Assembly (NCBI GenBank): GCA_002307215.1
Contig: DBTU01000019.1
Location: forward strand, 252,531-300,985
Length of the DNA stretch: 48,455 nucleotides
Direction: 5' to 3'
DNA from: Lachnoclostridium sp. UBA1308
GTDB lineage: Bacteria > Bacillota > Clostridia > Lachnospirales > Lachnospiraceae
The position numbers and the translations under genes are program-made. Within the stretch, counting starts at the first letter, position 1. Every line of letters begins with the position of its first letter. Under the pieces are notes generated by a model. The model saw nothing but the letters and a program-made list of their open reading frames with translations, did not search any database and was not told the origin of the DNA. Positions 34,370 to 42,998 of this stretch are shown here, piece by piece.

Positions 34370-35584
34370 TTACTCATTATTAGATTTCATTAATTGAATG
34401 CCTTCTAAGTGCACCAGTTCATAAAATGATTTTACACAAGCCAATATACAAACCAGCAGGTTGATTATGAATGTCTTCAGGCAGATGATTAACATCCCTA
34501 CCGCATTGGGCATCAGATAGGGAATTGCGAACGCCTTCTTAATTGCATCATGAAAAGGAATCATAAACAGACCGACCGCGCCAATCCCAACTACAGTAGC
34601 AATAACGACCAGTATCAACATTTCCGCGATCAGCATAAGAAGTATCGTTCTTCTTCTCGTACCAAAGGAAAAGAAAATTCCAAATTCCGTTTTACGCAAA
34701 TGTATCGTAATACTGTAAACTCCATACAATGCTATCACTGTAAATATCAAAAATAGTATTTTAAAAATTGTTCCATAGATATTAAAATCACTTAATGTCC
34801 CGGCAAATCTGCTGACCATACTGCTGGTCGTATAGACTGCTATCTTGCTGTCCGGATAGGTTTTTTCTATATTATCCTTCACCTCATTAGCATTCTGATC
34901 CACCTTTAGCTTAACCTGAACCATTGATATTACTTTTTCGTTTTTATGAAAGGGCAGTATATTGTCATATTTAGGATCATTTGCTATCCGGTACGCTGTA
35001 GCATAGCTGATAAAGGCACAATTATCGTAGCCCATTCCTGTTTCTGCAAGTATATCGATGACTCGAAACTCCCTACCAAAATATTTGACCTTATCACCCA
35101 CTTTTTTCTTCATATTAGAGCCTAGGACAATTTCATCTTCAGCAATATGTTTTATTCCGTCTTCCGACAGCCAGGGTGCTACCACGAAGTCGCTGTCTGC
35201 ATCAAAGGCAATTAGCTGCAAGGAACTGTCACAGCACTCCATGCCAAGGGATGCGATATACAGCTGATAGCTTACCTTATCAACACCTTCCACTTTCGCT
35301 ATTTTGTCCAACCAATCCTTATCAAAGTTAACCGTGCACGGCTTTCCGAGAAATAGTGATTCCTCAATGCCGGATACAAAACGGTCCGGAACAACAATCA
35401 GGTCGGCTCCCAATCGTTCCTTTGCTTCCTTAAGGCCATCCCTCATACTACTCGTTAAAAAATCACTGAAAAACAAGGTAATTGTCGTGATCGATAGCAG
35501 CACAAACAGTATGATGGTTTGAAACTTTTGCTTACTCAGATTACGCAAGGCCAGCCGCCAGACAGTAAATCTCTTTCCAAGCAT
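34370..35584 (-). CDS. FtsX-like ABC permease
   Basis: A 404-residue MacB/LolC-type permease: one N-terminal span (FQTIILFVLLSITTITLFFS), a large extracytoplasmic domain (~residues 45-265), then three spans including the FtsX core (FGIFFSFGTRRRTILLMLIA). The start overlaps the DUF4418 stop. The partner ATPase is probably 31703-32860, located after the lipoprotein gene and palindromic element. Such units export or sense lipids, peptides or small molecules; here it is embedded inside an SsuABC-type operon. Confidence 0.85.
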   Translation of the reverse strand: MLGKRFTVWRLALRNLSKQKFQTIILFVLLSITTITLFFSDFLTSSMRDGLKEAKERLGADLIVVPDRFVSGIEESLFLGKPCTVNFDKDWLDKIAKVEGVDKVSYQLYIASLGMECCDSSLQLIAFDADSDFVVAPWLSEDGIKHIAEDEIVLGSNMKKKVGDKVKYFGREFRVIDILAETGMGYDNCAFISYATAYRIANDPKYDNILPFHKNEKVISMVQVKLKVDQNANEVKDNIEKTYPDSKIAVYTTSSMVSRFAGTLSDFNIYGTIFKILFLIFTVIALYGVYSITIHLRKTEFGIFFSFGTRRRTILLMLIAEMLILVVIATVVGIGAVGLFMIPFHDAIKKAFAIPYLMPNAVGMLIICLKTFIINLLVCILACVKSFYELVHLEGIQLMKSNNE

Positions 35585-35988
35585 TATGAGTTTCCTTCAA
35601 TCTTTCTAATATGAATAATTATATTAATGATAGAAACCAGTATTAAAATAATAGAAATAACATATAAAGCCGGAAATGTACTGCTTTGACAAGCCATACT
35701 TTTCATGGAGCAACCACCGATCAATACCAATGGTATTAATATGGCAGTAATACTGATGAAAACTGCTATAATGGACAGAAATACTTTTTCTCTTGCCGTC
35801 TTTGTCAGAACATATACAATTGCTGTTCCAATGAGCACTATAGCGAGTGCTGCCTCCGCCTGAATACTCCAGTGGCATTTCATAGGTGAATCACCCACCT
35901 CACAAACCTTGAAAAGTGTGTAAGGTCCAATAATGTACAATAACGCTGCCAACAGATAGCTACTTATGATAATAATCTTGTTTTTCAT
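35584..35988 (-). CDS. DUF4418-like small membrane protein
   Basis: A 134-residue protein with four hydrophobic segments and conserved cysteines: FKVCEVGDSPMKCHWSIQAE, and LIGGCSMKSMACQSSTFPAL. This cysteine/histidine layout (CHW, GGC, MAC) fits DUF4418. In clostridia this family accompanies FtsX-like permeases, as here (next gene overlaps). Function unknown. Exposed cysteine pairs could bind metal or thiols, which is inference. GGAGGAATTAT precedes ATG. Confidence 0.75.
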   Translation of the reverse strand: MKNKIIIISSYLLAALLYIIGPYTLFKVCEVGDSPMKCHWSIQAEAALAIVLIGTAIVYVLTKTAREKVFLSIIAVFISITAILIPLVLIGGCSMKSMACQSSTFPALYVISIILILVSIINIIIHIRKIEGNS

Positions 35989-36119
35989 ATAATTCCTCCA
36001 TTCTGATTGAAACCCTCGAATTTGGGCGACAGCACAAATTTGCTGTGTGAAAATATCTTTTTATTTTCACACTTCCTCCAATTATGCCGACCTTCATCGG
36101 TTTGATTTTATTACTTGCT

Positions 36120-36905
36120 TTATAAATAGTAATCAGGTGATTTTATGTCCCCTCCATAATTAAGAATCTCAAGAATATGGGTTCTGTATTTTATAAAATC
36201 CTCCTGATTTCTTGCTCTTGGCCGTGCCAGCTTAATATCAATGACCCTTTCAATCCTTGCAGGTCTGGGAGTCATGACAACCACCTGATCCGATAAATAG
36301 ATAGCCTCATCCACATCATGAGTGACCATGACCATTGTCATATTGTGTTCCTGCCAGATTCGAAGTATTTCCTCCTGCATATTCATTCTTGTAAATGCAT
36401 CCAGCGCCCCCAAAGGTTCATCCATCAAAAGCACCTTTGGATGACCGACCAGGGCTCTGGCTAAGGATGCCCTCTGGCACATACCTCCGGACAGCTGATG
36501 GGGAAATGATTTTTCAAAGCCCTGTAAGCCAACCAAACGAATATATTCATTCACAGCCTTCTTCTTATCCTTATATTCATGGCGGGCCCGAAGACCAAAG
36601 GCAATATTGTTGTAGATATTCAGCCATGGGAACAAATTCGCTGATTGAAATACAAAACCTCTTTCATGATGTGGCTCAATAATCTCCTGCTCATCCAGCA
36701 GAAGCTGACCGGAACTCGGACTGTCAAGCCCGGCAATCAGCCTGAGCAGTGTTGTCTTGCCACAGCCGGACGGACCAATCAGTGAAACGAAAGTTCCAGG
36801 TTTGATCTCCAGATCAAGTCCACTAAGGGCTACAACATCTTCTCCTTTGGGATCCGCGTTGATAAAGGTCCGACCGACATTTTTGATCGTAATTTCACCT
36901 ACCAT
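36120..36905 (-). CDS. SsuB/TauB-type ABC ATPase, second system
   Basis: A 261-residue ATPase: Walker A GPSGCGKTT, signature LSGGMCQRASLARAL (Met-Cys in place of the common residues), Walker B VLLMDEPLGALDAF, H-loop VTHD, and the C-terminal region VVVMTPRPARIERVIDI typical for nitrate/sulfonate importers. The start overlaps the permease end by seven bases, with GGGAGTAATTAA as RBS. Confidence 0.9.
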   Translation of the reverse strand: MVGEITIKNVGRTFINADPKGEDVVALSGLDLEIKPGTFVSLIGPSGCGKTTLLRLIAGLDSPSSGQLLLDEQEIIEPHHERGFVFQSANLFPWLNIYNNIAFGLRARHEYKDKKKAVNEYIRLVGLQGFEKSFPHQLSGGMCQRASLARALVGHPKVLLMDEPLGALDAFTRMNMQEEILRIWQEHNMTMVMVTHDVDEAIYLSDQVVVMTPRPARIERVIDIKLARPRARNQEDFIKYRTHILEILNYGGDIKSPDYYL

Positions 36906-37858
36906 TTAATTACTCCCTTCTGCCAGATTAGAATTCTGTCCCGTACTCTGAACAGCAACGTCAAAATAGTGGAACATAGGAGCGCGATGATAATTAGGCC
37001 CGCATATACTCCCGAATATACCATCATCTGTTTTTGATGGTTCACATACCACCCGATACCGCAGGAGCTTCCCATTAACTCCGCCGTCATCAGAGTAATG
37101 AAGGAGGAGCAGGTTCCATAGAAAATGCCCATGAAAATACTTGGCATCGCATTCGGTATCCCGACCTTAAATACCTGATACAAAGTACTGGCGCCCAGAG
37201 TTCTTGATACTTCATAATAGGAATTATTAGTAGACCAGATTCCACTGCTCGTCATTAGAGTCGTTGGGAACCATACGGCAAAGGCGATTAGATATACACT
37301 TGAACCATAGGTCGTAGGAAAAACCGATAAGGCCAAGGGTGTCCAGGCGGTTGTCGGGATAGGGCCAAGTACCCTTGTAATCGGATTCAGCCAGTAAGCA
37401 GCCTTTTTACTAAAGCCAAGAAATATTCCGGTAATGAAGCCTATGGTTCCTCCCCAAGCAAATCCGGTTAGTAACAGTTTTAGGGAATAAACTACACATT
37501 TGACAAGAAACAGTCCATCCTTAACAAACATCTCTATAACTCTATCCATGCTTGGAAAAAACAATACAGGAAGCAGTGCGTATTTTGCTGTAGCGATATT
37601 AAGTACATTAAGAAATAATGCGACCCCTGCATAAAATGGCCCCGCGTATGCTAATTTCAGCTCCAACCTTTTTATCACAAGAGATAAAAGAAGTAAAAGC
37701 AGATAAATGCCAGCTACGATTGCAAGAAAATAAGTGAAATATGGCTTTGCTGAGGCTCTTTGTCTCTCTGAATTTTTCAGAATTATTTGAAGGACTAGAG
37801 CCACCACAATCGACAGGATTGGCAGTAGCTTTCTGACTATATTTAGTTTTCTCTTCAT
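36899..37858 (-). CDS. SsuC/TauC-type ABC permease, second system
   Basis: A 319-residue permease with extra N-terminal membrane segments compared with the 256-residue copy at 2118-2888. The core contains FAWGGTIGFITGIFLGFS, GPIPTTAWTPLALSVFP and the EAA loop (SRTLGASTLYQVFKVGIPNA). The ATG follows GGGAGGTGTTAATT; a longer frame upstream is unlikely. It is the first gene after the leader terminator at 37971-38036, so the second sulfonate-type system and possibly the whole series down to cysK are controlled there. Confidence 0.88.
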   Translation of the reverse strand: MKRKLNIVRKLLPILSIVVALVLQIILKNSERQRASAKPYFTYFLAIVAGIYLLLLLLSLVIKRLELKLAYAGPFYAGVALFLNVLNIATAKYALLPVLFFPSMDRVIEMFVKDGLFLVKCVVYSLKLLLTGFAWGGTIGFITGIFLGFSKKAAYWLNPITRVLGPIPTTAWTPLALSVFPTTYGSSVYLIAFAVWFPTTLMTSSGIWSTNNSYYEVSRTLGASTLYQVFKVGIPNAMPSIFMGIFYGTCSSFITLMTAELMGSSCGIGWYVNHQKQMMVYSGVYAGLIIIALLCSTILTLLFRVRDRILIWQKGVIKW

Positions 37859-37970
37859 AATTAACACCTCCCTTCGATTTACGATTTTAAATTTGACAAA
37901 CATAAAAACGAATTACCTTTTGTTCACTATGGCGGAGCTTTTTTTATATGGACTCCGCTGAATTCTTTGT

Positions 37971-38036
37971 AAAAAAAAGAGGCTCTGAAACCTGTTATAC
38001 AGATTTCAAAACCTCTAGTTGTCCAGTCAGTTTTAG
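37971..38036 (-). terminator. Leader terminator with conserved ACTGGACAACT motif (second Ssu-type operon)
   Basis: On the minus strand ACTGACTGGACAACTAGAGG leads into a terminator: GAGGTTTTGAAATCTG, loop, CAGGTTTCAGAGCCTC, then eight T. The CTGG-ACAA-CTAG hairpin covaries with the nifH copy (CCAG-AAAA-CTGG). It lies about 110 nt upstream of the permease start. A separate GCGGAG...CTCCGC hairpin (37932-37958) follows before the gene. Confidence 0.75.
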
Positions 38037-38062
38037 ATATTAATACAATTGAATTGTTCACG

Positions 38063-38272
38063 CTTATGTATCTTTGGCTTATGTATTCTTGGCTTATGTA
38101 TTCTTGGCTTATGTATTCTTGGCTTATGTATTTTGGGCTTATGTATTCTTGGCTTATGTATTCTTGACTTATGTATCCTTGATTTATGTATCCTTGATTT
38201 ATGTATCCTTGATTTATGTATTTATGATTTATGTATTTATGATTTATGTATTTATGATTTATGTATTTATGT
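38063..38272. repeat. 15-bp minisatellite, 14 units
   Basis: Fourteen head-to-tail units of the type CTTATGTATTCTTGG fill exactly 210 bp. Three sequence blocks follow each other: CTTGG-type, CCTTGA-type and TTATGA-type, as expected from slippage expansion. It sits between the divergent operons. Because 15 is divisible by three, frames stay open across it (LCILG repeats), but no RBS or start supports coding. Confidence 0.9.
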
Positions 38273-38394
38273 TTACTTGACTTATGTATACTTAATTTAT
38301 ATGTTTACTATGTTAATTGATTATAGCAGTGCTTCCATACATTGTCAATCACTAATTTAAAAAATTATTTGTTCAATTATATGAAACAAAACTC

Positions 38395-38423
38395 TTGAAA
38401 AACATGACTTTATATAATATAAT
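38395..38423 (+). promoter_or_regulatory. Promoter of the plus-strand trans-sulfuration/C-S lyase pair
   Basis: TTGAAA (38395-38400), 17-bp spacer, TATAAT (38418-38423), 113 bp upstream of the start codon at 38537. Confidence 0.75.
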
Positions 38424-38427
38424 TCTA

Positions 38428-38452
38428 TAATCATATTTAAACGATATGATTA
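38428..38452. promoter_or_regulatory. Operator-like palindrome at the start of transcription
   Basis: TAATCATAT and ATATGATTA are perfect 9-bp arms around a 7-bp centre, placed 5-29 bp after the -10. This suits a repressor. The sequence differs from the words at 9761 and 18515. Confidence 0.55.
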
Positions 38453-38536
38453 GTAGTATATTTTATATGATGCATGAAAACCGGAAGAACGTAAAGAATC
38501 TTATAAATAAAACATAGATAGGAAAGAGGTGCTGCT

Positions 38537-39685
38537 ATGAATTTACATTTTCATACGAAATGTGTACACGGCAATAATGATGAGAGAATTACTGACAATA
38601 CCGGTGCAGTCAGTTATCCAATCTATCAGACCGCAACCTTTGCGCATCCAAGTGTGGGCAACAGCACAGGTTACGATTATACCCGTTCCCAAAATCCAAC
38701 CCGTGAGCAGTTGGAGAAAATAATTGCCTCGCTGGAAAACGGACATGATGCAATAGCTTTCAGCTCCGGAATGGCAGCGGTAAATGCACTGATGGAATTG
38801 TTCGTACCGGGAGATCATATTCTTGCTTCCGATGATTTATATGGGGGAACCATCCGCCTATTTGATCATATTAATAAGAAGAACGGCCTCGATATCCAGT
38901 ATATTGATACCTCTGATCTTACAAATATCGTTGCCAATATAAAAGCAACTACCAAGGCGGTCTTTGTAGAAACTCCGACCAACCCTATGATGAATGTTTC
39001 CGACCTTCAGGAAATTGCAAGAATAACAGAAAAGCATAATCTCCTCTTTATCGTTGATAACACCTTCCTATCGCCCTATTTCCAAAACCCGATATCCTTG
39101 GGCGCTGATGTCGTACTGCACAGCGGAACTAAATTCCTCGGAGGCCACAATGATACAATTGCAGGCTTGTTAGTACTTGCTGAGGAAGCACTTGCACAAA
39201 AAATCCGATTTATTGTGAAAACCACTGGGGCAGGACTCTCCCCCTTTGACAGCTGGCTAATCCTACGCGGCATTAAAACTCTTCCCCTTCGTATGGAAGC
39301 TCAGCAAAAAAGTGCACTTACGATAGCCGAATGGCTTAAGAATCAGTCAAGGGTAAAGTCCGTATATTATATCGGTTTACCCTCACATCCCGGATATGAA
39401 ATCAACAAAAAGCAGGCTCGTGGATCCGGCAGTATGATATCCTTTCACGTTGATACGGAACAAACAGCAGTTAATCTACTTAATAAAGTAAAGCTTATCA
39501 GGTATGCAGAGAGTCTTGGCGGAGTTGAAAGTCTGATTACATACCCGATGCTCCAGACACATGCAGACATTCCCGAGGAAATACGAGAGGCTAAAGGCAT
39601 TAACCATAACTTACTCCGATTGTCCGTAGGAATCGAACATATCGATGACCTGATTAAGGATTTGGAACAGGCATTTAACGATTAA
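38537..39685 (+). CDS. Trans-sulfuration family PLP enzyme (cystathionine gamma-synthase/beta-lyase type)
   Basis: A 382-residue fold type I PLP enzyme. Landmarks: HFHTKCVHGNNDE, YDYTRSQNPTREQLE, AFSSGMAAVNALMELF, ETPTNPMMNVSDL, VDNTFLSPYFQNPISLGADV, and the PLP lysine in HSGTKFLGGHNDTIAG. The HNDTIAG and SLGGVESLITYP phrases are common in Firmicute cystathionine lyases (MetC/MccB group). It probably handles cystathionine or homocysteine-cysteine exchange. It precedes PatB by 19 bp on the plus strand, with RBS AGAGGTG. Exact reaction not decidable by eye. Confidence 0.87.
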   Translation: MNLHFHTKCVHGNNDERITDNTGAVSYPIYQTATFAHPSVGNSTGYDYTRSQNPTREQLEKIIASLENGHDAIAFSSGMAAVNALMELFVPGDHILASDDLYGGTIRLFDHINKKNGLDIQYIDTSDLTNIVANIKATTKAVFVETPTNPMMNVSDLQEIARITEKHNLLFIVDNTFLSPYFQNPISLGADVVLHSGTKFLGGHNDTIAGLLVLAEEALAQKIRFIVKTTGAGLSPFDSWLILRGIKTLPLRMEAQQKSALTIAEWLKNQSRVKSVYYIGLPSHPGYEINKKQARGSGSMISFHVDTEQTAVNLLNKVKLIRYAESLGGVESLITYPMLQTHADIPEEIREAKGINHNLLRLSVGIEHIDDLIKDLEQAFND

Positions 39686-39704
39686 GAAATGAGGTGAAGC
39701 AGCT

Positions 39705-40880
39705 ATGAGTTATGATTTTGACACAATAATTGACAGGCGAAATACCAATTCTTTAAAATATGATTTTGCCGTAGAGCGTGGAAAACCCGAGGATATTATT
39801 CCTCTATGGGTCGCCGATATGGATTTTCAGGCACCGCAGGAGGTACTTGATGCCTTGCAGCTGTCTGTCGCCCACGGTATCTTTGGTTACAGCGAAGTAA
39901 AACAAGATTATTTTACAATTGTCCATGATTGGTTTTATAACCATCACCGATGGGATACAAAGGAAGAGTGGCTGATAAAAACACCCGGAGTTGTCTTTGC
40001 CATAGCTCTCGCAATCAAAGCCTTCTCAAAAGAGGGCGAAGGTGTTATGATTCAGCAGCCTGTCTACTATCCTTTTGAAGAGACCATTGTACTAAATAAT
40101 CGCAAATTGATTGTTAATTATCTGGTTTATCATAATGGGAAGTATCAGATTGATTTTGAAGATTTTGAAAATCAGATTATCGCAGGCCAGGTAAAGCTTT
40201 TTGTCTTATGTAATCCCCAGAATCCGGTGGGGAGAGTATGGACTGTAGATGAACTGACACAAATGGGAGATATTTGTCTGAAGCATAATGTAATTGTAGT
40301 ATCCGATGAAATTCACTGTGATTTTACCTTTCCAGGTTTTACTCATACTGTATTTGCAGGAATTAGTGAGGCCTTTGCCGAGAATACGATAACCTGCACC
40401 TCTCCCAGTAAGACCTTTAACATGGCCGGTTTACAGATTTCAAACATCTTTATAAAGAACGAGAAAATCCGTCGAAGCTTTATCGGTGAGCTGGATAAAT
40501 GCGGTTACAGCCAGCTGAATACCCTTGGACTGGTGGGCTGTAAGGCTGCTTATCAATACGGTGAGCCCTGGCTAAAAGAATTAAAGGCTTATCTTAATGA
40601 TAACCTTAGCTTCTTGCGGGAATTTATAAAGAATGAGCTTCCTCAGATCAAGCTGATAGAGCCGGAAGGTACCTATTTGATATGGCTGGATTTTTCCTCC
40701 TTGCATCTGACCATCGGCGAGATGAGGAACCTAATCGTAAAAAAGGCCAAATTATGGCTGGACGCCGGACAGATTTTCGGAAAGAACGGGGCGGGATTTG
40801 AACGGATCAATATCGCCTGCCCGAGAGACACCTTAAAAAAGGCACTGGAACAACTGGCCAAAGCCGTAAAGGAATTATAG
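39705..40880 (+). CDS. patB: PatB/MalY-type cystathionine beta-lyase (C-S lyase)
   Basis: A 391-residue class I/II aminotransferase-fold lyase. The family start MSYDFDTIIDRRNTNSLKYD, PLWVADMDFQAP, LCNPQNPVGRVW, SDEIHCDF and the PLP lysine in SPSKTFNMAGLQ are all seen. These enzymes split cystathionine, cystine and S-alkyl-cysteines into thiol, pyruvate and ammonia. Paired with the preceding gene it converts cysteine to homocysteine, or frees alkylthiols from imported S-substituted cysteine. GAGGTGAAGCAGCT precedes ATG. Confidence 0.9.
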   Translation: MSYDFDTIIDRRNTNSLKYDFAVERGKPEDIIPLWVADMDFQAPQEVLDALQLSVAHGIFGYSEVKQDYFTIVHDWFYNHHRWDTKEEWLIKTPGVVFAIALAIKAFSKEGEGVMIQQPVYYPFEETIVLNNRKLIVNYLVYHNGKYQIDFEDFENQIIAGQVKLFVLCNPQNPVGRVWTVDELTQMGDICLKHNVIVVSDEIHCDFTFPGFTHTVFAGISEAFAENTITCTSPSKTFNMAGLQISNIFIKNEKIRRSFIGELDKCGYSQLNTLGLVGCKAAYQYGEPWLKELKAYLNDNLSFLREFIKNELPQIKLIEPEGTYLIWLDFSSLHLTIGEMRNLIVKKAKLWLDAGQIFGKNGAGFERINIACPRDTLKKALEQLAKAVKEL

Positions 40881-40961
40881 ACTGAGAAACATTCTTGCTA
40901 AGGCATGCGAGCTAATATGCGTTTCAATAATTCTGATTTATTAACATGTCTGCCCTTTGAA

Positions 40962-41600
40962 TTAGTTTGGGCCTTTTCTTCCGGTCAAATAGTAAACTGC
41001 AACCTGCGTTCTGTGAGATAGATTTCCCTTCTCCAGAATAGTACTGATATGGTTTTTCACAGTTCCCTCACTGATAAAACGTTTCTCCGCGATCTCTTTA
41101 TTAGACAGTCCTTCTGCAATAGAAGAAATAATATCCATCTCTCTTGCCGTATAAATACTGTCATCAAATCCAGGATTTGGTTTAATTCCAAGCTCCGTGA
41201 ATTTGGAGAAAACCTGCCCATCAATTACATTAACCCCGTGCTGGATGGATTTAATCATCTGCTTTAACTGATCCGGGGTATGGTTTTTAATCAGGTAACC
41301 GTCAGCGCCGCTCTTGATTGCCTTATCGACTAATTCATCATCATCGAAGGTAGTCAAGATCAGCACTTTGCCGAGTTTTCGCTTCACAATTTCCCGTGTA
41401 GCTTCAATACCATCCATCTCAGGCATTTGAATATCCATCAGAATGACATCCGGTTTCTCCTTCATCGCCAGCTCCAAGGCCTCTCTTCCGTTCTTCGCAC
41501 AGCCGAGCACCTGAAATTCCTCATCTACACTGAGGATAATCCGCATGCCATCTCTTACAAAATCACTGTCGTCGGCTATAATAACCTTAATCTTCTCCAT
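40962..41600 (-). CDS. NarL/LuxR-family response regulator (LnrK-like)
   Basis: A 212-residue regulator. The receiver domain has acidic residues in IIADDSDF and phospho-acceptor Asp56 (VILMDIQMPEMDG), then Lys in YLIKNHT. The C-terminal LuxR helix-turn-helix is TAREMDIISSIAEGLSNKEI followed by GTVKNHISTILEK. The ATG is preceded by AGGAGCTGGTGTG. The matching kinase is at 43239-44441, separated by three unrelated genes. By analogy to B. subtilis LnrK it should activate the ABC exporter genes at 44522-47661. Confidence 0.88.
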   Translation of the reverse strand: MEKIKVIIADDSDFVRDGMRIILSVDEEFQVLGCAKNGREALELAMKEKPDVILMDIQMPEMDGIEATREIVKRKLGKVLILTTFDDDELVDKAIKSGADGYLIKNHTPDQLKQMIKSIQHGVNVIDGQVFSKFTELGIKPNPGFDDSIYTAREMDIISSIAEGLSNKEIAEKRFISEGTVKNHISTILEKGNLSHRTQVAVYYLTGRKGPN

Positions 41601-41611
41601 CACACCAGCTC

Positions 41612-42076
41612 CTAATCCCTTGATTTCATCATCAGACATTCCGTAATACCATTTCTATATAGATTAGGAATATCACCTATCGCTGAATATCCCATTTTTT
41701 CGTACAATCTTTTTGCATCCGGATTGAAATCCGCTACTACTAAAAATAATTTTATATACTTGTTACTATTGGCATCCTCAACATACTTTAATAGTATCTT
41801 ACCTATTCCCTGACCACGATTTTCGCTTTTCACAGCAATAATATGTATATAAGGAAAGGAATGAAAAATTCCATTTAATATAACCCACACAAATCCCTTA
41901 CAGTTGTTATCATTATCTATTGCAACATATATTTCGCTTTTACTAAATCCTTCTTCTAAGGATTTTCGAGCACTTCCCTTTTCGGAGAAATATCTTTTCC
42001 CCAGTTCCGAATTAACTAATGCATCCTCACAGTCATCTAAATAATCAATACTTCCCTTTACTACTGTTATATCCAT
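41612..42076 (-). CDS. GNAT acetyltransferase
   Basis: A 154-residue GNAT. The acetyl-CoA binding segment is SENRGQGIGKILLKYVED, followed by LVVADFNPDAKRLYEKMGYS, typical of the RimI-like group. The start is the ATG 12 nt after AGGGG; a GTG four codons earlier overlaps the SD. It sits 11 bp before the response regulator frame, within the two-component set. Substrate unknown. Confidence 0.8.
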   Translation of the reverse strand: MDITVVKGSIDYLDDCEDALVNSELGKRYFSEKGSARKSLEEGFSKSEIYVAIDNDNNCKGFVWVILNGIFHSFPYIHIIAVKSENRGQGIGKILLKYVEDANSNKYIKLFLVVADFNPDAKRLYEKMGYSAIGDIPNLYRNGITECLMMKSRD

Positions 42077-42163
42077 AGTAGAATACACCCCTAATCTTCT
42101 TTTCTTATTTGCGAAAACTTCATCGAGTACTAAACTGTTTGCACAACGGATTTAATCACCTGC

Positions 42164-42610
42164 TCAAAATGTGAAACAATACAGTTCTTCTCCATCTACT
42201 ATTTTACCTGTATTAACAAATCCTATTTTCTCATAGATATCTTTACCCTTTACGTTTTTTGGACTTGTGGACAAATAAACTTCATTACGATTTATGGTTT
42301 GCCTCATTTCCGATAATACCATTTTAATAGCCTGTGTACCATAGCCTTTGCCCTGATATCTTTTGCCAATCATAATTCTACACAATTCATAATAATCATG
42401 CTCTTTACAATATCCATACATCGTGAAGCCAATCAATTTTTCTTCACACTCAATAGCTTTCGTGGTCCAGGTCCCTTCGAATTGAGCTTGAACAATTGAC
42501 AGAGCATTCGAAGCAACAAATTCTTCACACAAAGTCGGCATAGCCTCTTGATTCGTCGTTAAGAAAATGACCTCCATCCAATTGTTCTTAGTAATATCAA
42601 TAAGTTTCAT
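42164..42610 (-). CDS. GNAT acetyltransferase, spermidine/spermine type
   Basis: A 148-residue GNAT. IMIGKRYQGKGYGTQAIKMV and YEKIGFVNTGKIVDGEELY resemble the BltD/SpeG-type diamine acetyltransferases. The ATG follows AAGGAGAAATCG. It lies 19 bp after a VOC gene. In B. subtilis BltD is linked to a drug exporter, which fits the neighbouring exporter here loosely. Substrate is inference. Confidence 0.8.
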   Translation of the reverse strand: MKLIDITKNNWMEVIFLTTNQEAMPTLCEEFVASNALSIVQAQFEGTWTTKAIECEEKLIGFTMYGYCKEHDYYELCRIMIGKRYQGKGYGTQAIKMVLSEMRQTINRNEVYLSTSPKNVKGKDIYEKIGFVNTGKIVDGEELYCFTF

Positions 42611-42629
42611 CGATTTCTCCTTTTCACCA

Positions 42630-42998
42630 TTAATCTCCGATTTCAATAATATTTCCCTCTGGGTCTGCAATAAAAAAGTTTCTTTGTCCCCATGGTTTGG
42701 TTGACAGCTCTTCTATGATCCTAACATTGAGATTTTTCAATTTTTCATATACATCATCAACCTCAGGCGTTGTAAAACGTAAGTACATTTCCATCGTAAG
42801 ATTTATTCCTTTCGGTGGATCATATGTTTCACCGATAGACTCCGCAAAATGTTTTCGATCAAACATAAACAATCCATTATCACCCTTTTTGAAAGTTGCA
42901 TACATTCCACCGTCCCAATCTGTTTCAAAGTTCAGTATATCACAGTAAAACGAGACCATCTTTTTCATATCTCCAACAAATAAGCCAACATCCTTCAT
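42630..42998 (-). CDS. VOC family (glyoxalase/bleomycin-resistance-like) protein
   Basis: A 122-residue VOC protein with the two beta-alpha-beta-beta-beta units: VGLFVGDMKKMVSFYCDILN in the first and EVDDVYEKLKNLNVRII plus FFIADPEGNIIEIGD in the second. The ending DPEGNIIE is a family hallmark. GGAGGAAAATAAC precedes ATG. Antibiotic binding or an isomerase role are both possible. Confidence 0.85.
   Translation of the reverse strand: MKDVGLFVGDMKKMVSFYCDILNFETDWDGGMYATFKKGDNGLFMFDRKHFAESIGETYDPPKGINLTMEMYLRFTTPEVDDVYEKLKNLNVRIIEELSTKPWGQRNFFIADPEGNIIEIGD

Noticed and set aside
38063..38272. CRISPR-like array
   Set aside because: Units are 15 bp and head to tail without spacers.
38049..38360. 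Plus-strand open frame encoding LCILG repeats
   Set aside because: It is produced by the 15-bp minisatellite, which keeps all frames open. It would start at TTG without an RBS and matches no family.
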